Assembly: GCA_020345785.1 (NCBI GenBank)
Contig: CP070771.1
Location: 3,846,592-3,856,311, forward strand
Source: Desulfobacterales bacterium
GTDB lineage: Bacteria > Desulfobacterota > Desulfobacteria > Desulfobacterales > JAFDCJ01
DNA length: 9,720 bases
Reading direction: 5' to 3'
Shown here: in pieces, positions 5,709 through 9,720 of the stretch
Numbering within the stretch: position 1 is the stretch's first letter
How the letters are laid out: each line of letters begins with the position of its first letter
Program-made: the position numbers and the translations under genes
The notes under the pieces: generated by a model
What the model was told of the DNA's origin: nothing
Database searches by the model: none
Seen by the model: the letters and a program-made list of their open reading frames with translations, nothing else

Positions 5709-6239
5709 ATGAACTTCCATGGGACGACCATACTGGCCGTCAGACACAAGGGGCAAGTCGCCGTCGCAGGTGATGGCCAGGTCACATTTAATAATAATGT
5801 GGTCAAACATCGCGCCAGAAAAGTAAGACGCATTTACAACAACAAAATCATCGTTGGATTTGCCGGTGCCACCGCAGATGCCATGAACCTGTCGGAGCGC
5901 CTGGAAGAAAAACTCGAACGGTATAACGGCAACCTGACCCGTTCGACGGTTGAGCTGGCGCGGGATTGGCGCACTGATAAATACCTGAGACGGCTTGAGG
6001 CCTTTATGATTGCCGTTGACGAAGACAGCCTATATCTAATCTCCGGCAACGGCGATGTCATTGAGCCCGATAGGGGGATCGTTGCCATCGGTTCGGGGGC
6101 CGTAGCGGCCCAAGCAGCGGCGCAGGCTTTAATCGAATATGCCGATCTGGATGCACGCGGCATCGTGGAAGCGGCCATGAAAATCGCTGCCGCCATTTGC
6201 ATATATACCAATGATGCCATCACGGTTGAGGAAATATGA
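5709..6239 (+). CDS. hslV: ATP-dependent protease peptidase subunit HslV (ClpQ)
   Basis: A 176-aa N-terminal-nucleophile peptidase that forms the proteolytic double ring of the cytoplasmic HslUV complex. The start is MNFHGTTIL. Removal of the five-residue propeptide MNFHG exposes T6 as the catalytic N-terminal threonine. Counting T6 as 1, the conserved D17 (AGDGQVT) and K33 (ARKVRR) fall at exactly the expected positions. The family's GSG loop is present as [13 protein letters not shown] (about 126-138). It is somewhat different from the more usual GSG-GNYALAAA form, and F-N-N-N replaces the more common L-G-N-T after GDGQVT. A weak TGGAGA (5693-5698) lies about ten bases before the ATG. hslU follows after 88 bases, so the two genes are probably co-transcribed. 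No clear sigma32-type promoter was found; CIRCE-like half-sites are noted upstream. Confidence 0.97.
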   Translation: MNFHGTTILAVRHKGQVAVAGDGQVTFNNNVVKHRARKVRRIYNNKIIVGFAGATADAMNLSERLEEKLERYNGNLTRSTVELARDWRTDKYLRRLEAFMIAVDEDSLYLISGNGDVIEPDRGIVAIGSGAVAAQAAAQALIEYADLDARGIVEAAMKIAAAICIYTNDAITVEEI

Positions 6240-6327
6240 ACCACTGCTACTGAAAGCATCCACAATGGATTTGCTTCTCGGGTTTCCTATTCCGAAATAA
6301 ATATGATTAACAAGAAGGTTATCGCTC

Positions 6328-7701
6328 ATGAGCAGCCTGAAACCATCTGAAATTGTAAAAGAGCTCGATAAGTATATTATCGGCCAGAATCAAGCCAAAC
6401 GCTCGGTTGCGGTTGCATTGAGAAACCGCTGGCGCCGGCAACAGGTCCCGGAAGAGTTGCGCGATGAAATTGCACCGAAAAACATTATTCTGATCGGACC
6501 CACCGGAGTCGGTAAAACGGAAATTGCGCGCCGGCTTTCCCGGCTCACCGACTCGCCCTTTATCAAAGTAGAAGCGTCCAAGTTTACCGAGGTTGGGTAC
6601 GTTGGCCGGGATGTGGAGTCAATGGTGCGGGACTTGGTTGAGCTTACCGTCAACCTTTACAAAGCGCGGGCGCAAGAGAGCGTGCAGGATAGAGCCTGGC
6701 AGATCGCCGAAGATCGCATGCTCGATCTTTTGCTTCCCAAATCAGGTACTCCCGTTGCTGCAAAAGTTGAGGAAGCCAAAGACCCTCAATTTGAACTGGT
6801 AACCCTCGGCAGTGATGAATCTTCTTCAACCCGGGAAAAACTGCGCAGCATGTTGAGAAAGGGCAAACTCGACAATCGCTATGTGGACCTTGACGTCGCC
6901 GACCGCAGCATGCCGATGGTGGAGATTTTCTCAAATGTCGGCATCGAAGAAATGGGAATTAATTTTAAAGACATGCTCGGCGGTATGTTTCCCAAAGGCA
7001 CCAAACGAAGGCGGGTAAAAGTGCCGGAAGCAATGGAAATACTGGCCCAGGAAGAAGCCCAGGACCTGGTAGACATGGACAAGGTTATCAAAGATGCCAT
7101 CGCCAGAGTCGAACAATCCGGAATTATTTTCCTTGATGAGATTGACAAGATAGCCGGGAAAAACGGCACCCATGGACCGGATGTATCGAGGGAGGGCGTG
7201 CAAAGAGATCTGTTGCCGATCGTTGAAGGAAGCACGGTGACGACGAAATACGGACCGGCCAAGACGGATCATATTCTCTTCATTGCATCAGGCGCCTTTC
7301 ACATGGTCAAACCATCAGATCTAATTCCCGAGCTCCAGGGACGTTTTCCTATTCGGGTCGAGCTGAAATCTCTGGGCCGAAAGGAGTTTGTCAGAATACT
7401 CACCGAACCCAGAAACGCCTTGTTGCTTCAATACATCGCCTTATTGCGAACCGAAGGTATCGATGTCGTTTTTGAAGATGATGCCGTTGCCGATATTGCC
7501 AGAATAGCCGAAGAGGTGAATAACAAAACCGAGAATATCGGAGCGCGCAGACTGCATACCATCATGGAGCGTCTGCTGGAAGACATTCTGTTCGACGCAC
7601 CGGATTTGAAAGACAAGCGAATGGTCATCGACAAAAAATACGTGGAAGACAAACTAAAAGACATCAAGGACGATGAGGATTTGAGTCGCTACATCCTTTA
7701 G
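6328..7701 (+). CDS. hslU: ATP-dependent unfoldase subunit HslU (ClpY)
   Basis: A 457-aa AAA+ ATPase of usual family length that unfolds substrates and feeds them to HslV. It has Walker A GPTGVGKT (57-64), the pore loop GYVGRD (90-95), a family-specific I-domain (about 110-240) and Walker B IIFLDE (266-271). Sensor 1 lies in FIASGAF (318-324), an arginine-finger region in ELQGRF (335-340), and the sensor 2 region in GARRLH (405-410). The C-terminal LSRYIL is the conserved tail that inserts into HslV pockets, so the protein is intact and complementary to the upstream subunit. An AAGAAGG (6312-6318) nine bases before the ATG supports the start. The last codon and stop (CTTTAG, 7696-7701) also match the outermost bases of an inverted repeat that continues downstream. 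Confidence 0.98.
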   Translation: MSSLKPSEIVKELDKYIIGQNQAKRSVAVALRNRWRRQQVPEELRDEIAPKNIILIGPTGVGKTEIARRLSRLTDSPFIKVEASKFTEVGYVGRDVESMVRDLVELTVNLYKARAQESVQDRAWQIAEDRMLDLLLPKSGTPVAAKVEEAKDPQFELVTLGSDESSSTREKLRSMLRKGKLDNRYVDLDVADRSMPMVEIFSNVGIEEMGINFKDMLGGMFPKGTKRRRVKVPEAMEILAQEEAQDLVDMDKVIKDAIARVEQSGIIFLDEIDKIAGKNGTHGPDVSREGVQRDLLPIVEGSTVTTKYGPAKTDHILFIASGAFHMVKPSDLIPELQGRFPIRVELKSLGRKEFVRILTEPRNALLLQYIALLRTEGIDVVFEDDAVADIARIAEEVNNKTENIGARRLHTIMERLLEDILFDAPDLKDKRMVIDKKYVEDKLKDIKDDEDLSRYIL

Positions 7702-7902
7702 ATTGAATATTGAAAATTGCATATCGGTGGAACTCGCTCGCGCAGTGAACATGTCGTGCACACTCCGCGTAAGCGCTGGCGCTGCGGGAGCGCCTGACGC
7801 TGCGTGGCACTCCGCCAGCTTTTTGATTCGCCTTTTAAAAACGACCCGCCGTTGGCGGACATTAATTATTCAATCATCAATCTTCAATTTTCAATTCTAA
7901 AG
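7696..7902. mobile_element. MITE-like element with AT-rich terminal inverted repeats between hslU and argD
   Basis: ATTGAATATTGAAAATTG (7702-7719) matches the reverse complement of CAATCTTCAATTTTCAAT (7878-7895) at 16 of 18 positions, and CTTTAG/CTAAAG (7696-7701 and 7897-7902) extends the ends. The 160-base interior is GC-richer, with a perfect hairpin GGCGCT/AGCGCC (7778-7783 and 7789-7794), a hairpin CCGCC/GGCGG (7846-7850 and 7854-7858) and a direct CACTCCGC repeat (7761-7768, 7808-7815). The 65-codon open frame here has no family features and follows the repeat, so I do not call it a gene. No target-site duplication or transposase is seen. The structure suggests a non-autonomous dispersed repeat. 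A related element lies at 9129-9242. Confidence 0.5.
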
Positions 7903-7915
7903 CCGGAGGTGAAGT

Positions 7916-9124
7916 ATGACCGCTGAAATCATGGAGCGGGCTGACAAGTTCATGGCAAACACCTATAAACGTTTTCCCGTCGTGTTTTCCAAAGGCAGCG
8001 GCTGTACTTTATACGATACCGCAGGCCGCAGCTACATCGATTTTGTGGCCGGTATCGCCGTCTGTAATCTGGGCCATGCACATCCGGCAATAACCGCTGC
8101 GCTGGTTTCACAGGCGCAAACATTATGGCATGTATCCAATCTTTACTACACCCTGCCTCAAATCGAGTTGGCGGCGTGGCTGGTAAAAAACAGTTTTGCG
8201 GACAAAGTGTTTTTTTGTAACAGCGGGGCAGAGGCCAATGAGGCGGCCATAAAGCTGGCCCGCAAATACTTTAAAGAACGCGGCGAAAACAAGCGTTTTC
8301 GAATCATCTCCATGGAGCAGTCCTTTCATGGAAGAACCATGGCAGCCCTTTCCGCTACTGGTCAGGATAAAATCAAAAAAGGATTCGACCCCGTGCTGGA
8401 TGGATTTGATTTTGTGCCCTTTAACGATGCAGCGGCGCTGCGTTCTAAAATCGGACCGGATACCTGCGCGGTAATGCTTGAGCCTGTTCAGGGAGAAGGC
8501 GGTGTGCGCTGTCCTGATTCTGATTATTTAAAGGCCGTGCGACAAATTTGCGATGAAAGCGGTGTCTTGTTGATATTTGATGAAATTCAAACCGGAATGG
8601 GGCGCACCGGCAGACTCTTTGCCTATGAGCATTTCGGTGTTGAGCCTGATATCATGACGCTGGCCAAAGCGCTGGCCAACGGATTGCCCATCGGTGCGAT
8701 GCTGGCTAAAGAGCAGGTGGCTTCAGCGTTTGGACGCGGTGCGCATGCATCGACCTTTGGCGGCACTCCGCTGGTCACAGCAGCGGCGCTTGAAGTTTGT
8801 AAAACCCTTCTGGAAGGTGACGTCATCAAACAGGGGCGAGAACGAGCAGAATATTTCAGGCAAAAACTGCTCCGGCTCAAAGAGCGCCACGATGCAATTG
8901 TCGATGTGCGCGGTCTTGGCATGCTGCTCGGAATGAGGCTTAATTTCAATGCGGAATCCATGGTCTCGCAATGCATGCAATACGGTTTTTTAATCAACTG
9001 CATCCAGGAAACTATTTTACGTTTTGTTCCACCGCTGATAATCAAAAAAGAAGAGATTGACGCGCTGATCGATTGCCTGGACGAATTGCTGCAGAAGCAA
9101 GAAGAAGGGAAGCAGCAGGCGTGA
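7916..9124 (+). CDS. argD: Acetylornithine aminotransferase ArgD (PLP-dependent)
   Basis: A 402-aa class-III aminotransferase that converts N-acetylglutamate semialdehyde and glutamate to N-acetylornithine and 2-oxoglutarate in arginine synthesis. Cofactor-binding features are SGAEANEAA (103-111), FHGRT (137-141), the FDEIQTGMGRTG segment with D222, the Schiff-base lysine K251 in LAKALANGLPIG, and T284 in FGGTP for phosphate contact. Length and motifs are standard for ArgD. The enzyme may also serve as succinyldiaminopimelate aminotransferase in lysine synthesis, as in E. coli; related ornithine or 4-aminobutyrate aminotransferases are less likely given argH downstream. A strong GGAGGTG (7905-7911) four bases before the ATG fixes the start. 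The upstream neighbour hslU is 214 bases away, across a repeat element, and no argB lies between. The argH gene follows across a second element. Confidence 0.93.
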   Translation: MTAEIMERADKFMANTYKRFPVVFSKGSGCTLYDTAGRSYIDFVAGIAVCNLGHAHPAITAALVSQAQTLWHVSNLYYTLPQIELAAWLVKNSFADKVFFCNSGAEANEAAIKLARKYFKERGENKRFRIISMEQSFHGRTMAALSATGQDKIKKGFDPVLDGFDFVPFNDAAALRSKIGPDTCAVMLEPVQGEGGVRCPDSDYLKAVRQICDESGVLLIFDEIQTGMGRTGRLFAYEHFGVEPDIMTLAKALANGLPIGAMLAKEQVASAFGRGAHASTFGGTPLVTAAALEVCKTLLEGDVIKQGRERAEYFRQKLLRLKERHDAIVDVRGLGMLLGMRLNFNAESMVSQCMQYGFLINCIQETILRFVPPLIIKKEEIDALIDCLDELLQKQEEGKQQA

Positions 9125-9128
9125 AAAT

Positions 9129-9242
9129 GATTGAATATTTTCGATCGAATATTGAATATTTTTGGAATTCTGCCCAATTTAAAAAAGACGGAGCCAAGCG
9201 ACATCCACAAATACTCAATTTACAATCTTCAATTTTAAATTC
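9129..9242. repeat. Second AT-ended repeat element between argD and argH
   Basis: The left end GATTGAATATT (9129-9139) is identical to 7701-7711. The right end CAATCTTCAATTTT followed by AAATTC (9223-9242) matches 7878-7897 at 19 of 20 positions. The interior is shorter and not obviously related; it contains ATATTGAATATT (9149-9160) near CGATCG (9142-9147). It begins four bases after the argD stop codon, like the copy that begins at the hslU stop. No ORF is present inside. Confidence 0.5.
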
Positions 9243-9289
9243 CGGCTTGTCCGGAGTGGATTGCTAAATTTGAACCCTTTGTGCATATT
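9241..9289 (+). promoter_or_regulatory. Short hairpin and weak promoter candidate ahead of argH
   Basis: TCCGG-CTTGT-CCGGA (9241-9255) is a five-base-pair hairpin without a T-tract. Next come TTGCTA (9261-9266) and, 17 bases on, CATATT (9284-9289); each matches 4 of 6 sigma70 consensus bases. argH could therefore have its own promoter, but such a match occurs easily by chance. Confidence 0.2.
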
Positions 9290-9318
9290 GCGGCGAAACC
9301 TATGCGAATGGTATAGGG

Positions 9319-9720
9319 ATGTCTGAAAAACTCTGGCAAGGACGATTTTCAGAAAAGACGGCCCGTATCGTTGAGGCCTTTACATCCTCAATTGAGGTAG
9401 ATCGACGGCTTTATGCCTATGATATTCAGGGCAGTATAGCGCACTGCCGGGCGCTGGCGAAGGCTTCGATCATTACCGATGAAGAAGCCGCAGCCATCAT
9501 TCAGGGCCTTGAAAAAATCCGGCGGGAGATAGAAGACGACCGGTTTCAATATGATGACAGCCTGGAAGATATTCATATGCACATCGAATCCAGACTGGTT
9601 GAAATCTCAGGGCCGGTAGCCCGAAAACTTCATACCGCCAGAAGCCGCAACGACCAGATCGCGCTGGATGTCAGAATGTATTTGCGGGTTGAGACTGCCG
9701 GCGTCATCTCTCGCCTGCAT
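9319..9720 (+). CDS. argH: Argininosuccinate lyase ArgH, N-terminal part (runs off window)
   Basis: An open frame of exactly 134 codons to the window edge with no stop, about the first third of a family usually near 460 aa. The start MSEKLWQGRFSEKT is the canonical ArgH beginning. EDIHMHIE (83-90) and TARSRNDQ (106-113) are conserved active-site segments of the fumarase/aspartase superfamily that contact argininosuccinate. ArgH splits argininosuccinate into arginine and fumarate, the last step of arginine synthesis, in the cytoplasm. ATG 9319 is chosen from the family N-terminus; only a weak ATAGGG-like sequence precedes it. argD lies upstream across about 195 bases containing a repeat element. 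argF and argG, which often lie between argD and argH in related bacteria, are absent here. Truncation is due to the window edge and is not evidence of a broken gene. Confidence 0.95.
   Translation, partial: MSEKLWQGRFSEKTARIVEAFTSSIEVDRRLYAYDIQGSIAHCRALAKASIITDEEAAAIIQGLEKIRREIEDDRFQYDDSLEDIHMHIESRLVEISGPVARKLHTARSRNDQIALDVRMYLRVETAGVISRLH

Noticed and set aside
7846..7858. CCGCC-GTT-GGCGG hairpin as the hslU terminator
   Set aside because: On the + strand it is followed by ACATTAATT, not a T-tract. The minus strand has a T-rich sequence after the stem but no gene to terminate, and the hairpin is part of the repeat element.
7703..7900. A 65-codon + strand open frame between hslU and argD
   Set aside because: It lies entirely inside the inverted-repeat element and reads through the hairpins. 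It has no plausible ribosome-binding site after the hslU stop and no recognisable domain.
8623..9210. A 195-codon minus-strand open frame opposite argD
   Set aside because: It overlaps the conserved C-terminal half of argD and has a Ser/Arg-rich composition typical of antisense translation, without motifs.

Overview
This is a bacterial chromosomal segment in which every convincing gene lies on the + strand. The gene set fits an anaerobic member of the Desulfobacterota (Desulfobacteraceae-like sulfate reducers): an nfeD/slipin pair, a free-standing Rho_N-domain protein, xerC-hslV-hslU, and arginine-biosynthesis genes behind hslU. The lineage is inferred from gene content and order recalled from memory; there is no rRNA or other phylogenetic marker here.

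Layout. (1) 17-493: a small lipoprotein of unknown function. (2) 494-842: a gene-free stretch with an 82-bp structured element and clustered TTCGAA motifs. (3) 843-3732: a family-4 uracil-DNA glycosylase overlapping a long-form NfeD membrane serine protease, followed by its usual partner, an SPFH slipin. (4) 3733-4020: a sigma70-like promoter and a structured leader. (5) 4021-4350: a 109-aa Rho_N-domain basic protein. (6) 4351-4579: a leader with overlapping hairpins and a possible promoter. (7) 4580-7701: xerC, then the two-component HslVU protease. Between xerC and hslV are GGAGTG-type repeats, a terminator-like hairpin and CIRCE-like half-sites. (8) 7702-9318: argD, with a repeat-like, non-coding AT-ended element on each side. 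(9) 9319-9720: the first 134 codons of argH, cut by the window end.

How the genes work together. NfeD and slipin probably form a membrane quality-control pair, with NfeD cleaving or regulating the slipin. HslU unfolds substrates for the HslV peptidase chamber. XerC acts on chromosome dimers or similar recombination sites. ArgD and ArgH are non-adjacent steps of arginine synthesis; argB, argF and argG, which often accompany them, are not in the window.

No complete novel system such as a defence island, CRISPR or phage module is visible. The most interesting signals are non-coding: related repeat elements placed directly after the hslU and argD stop codons, a structured element at 529-610, and two leaders with mutually exclusive hairpins. 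These were found by eye and their folding is not computed.
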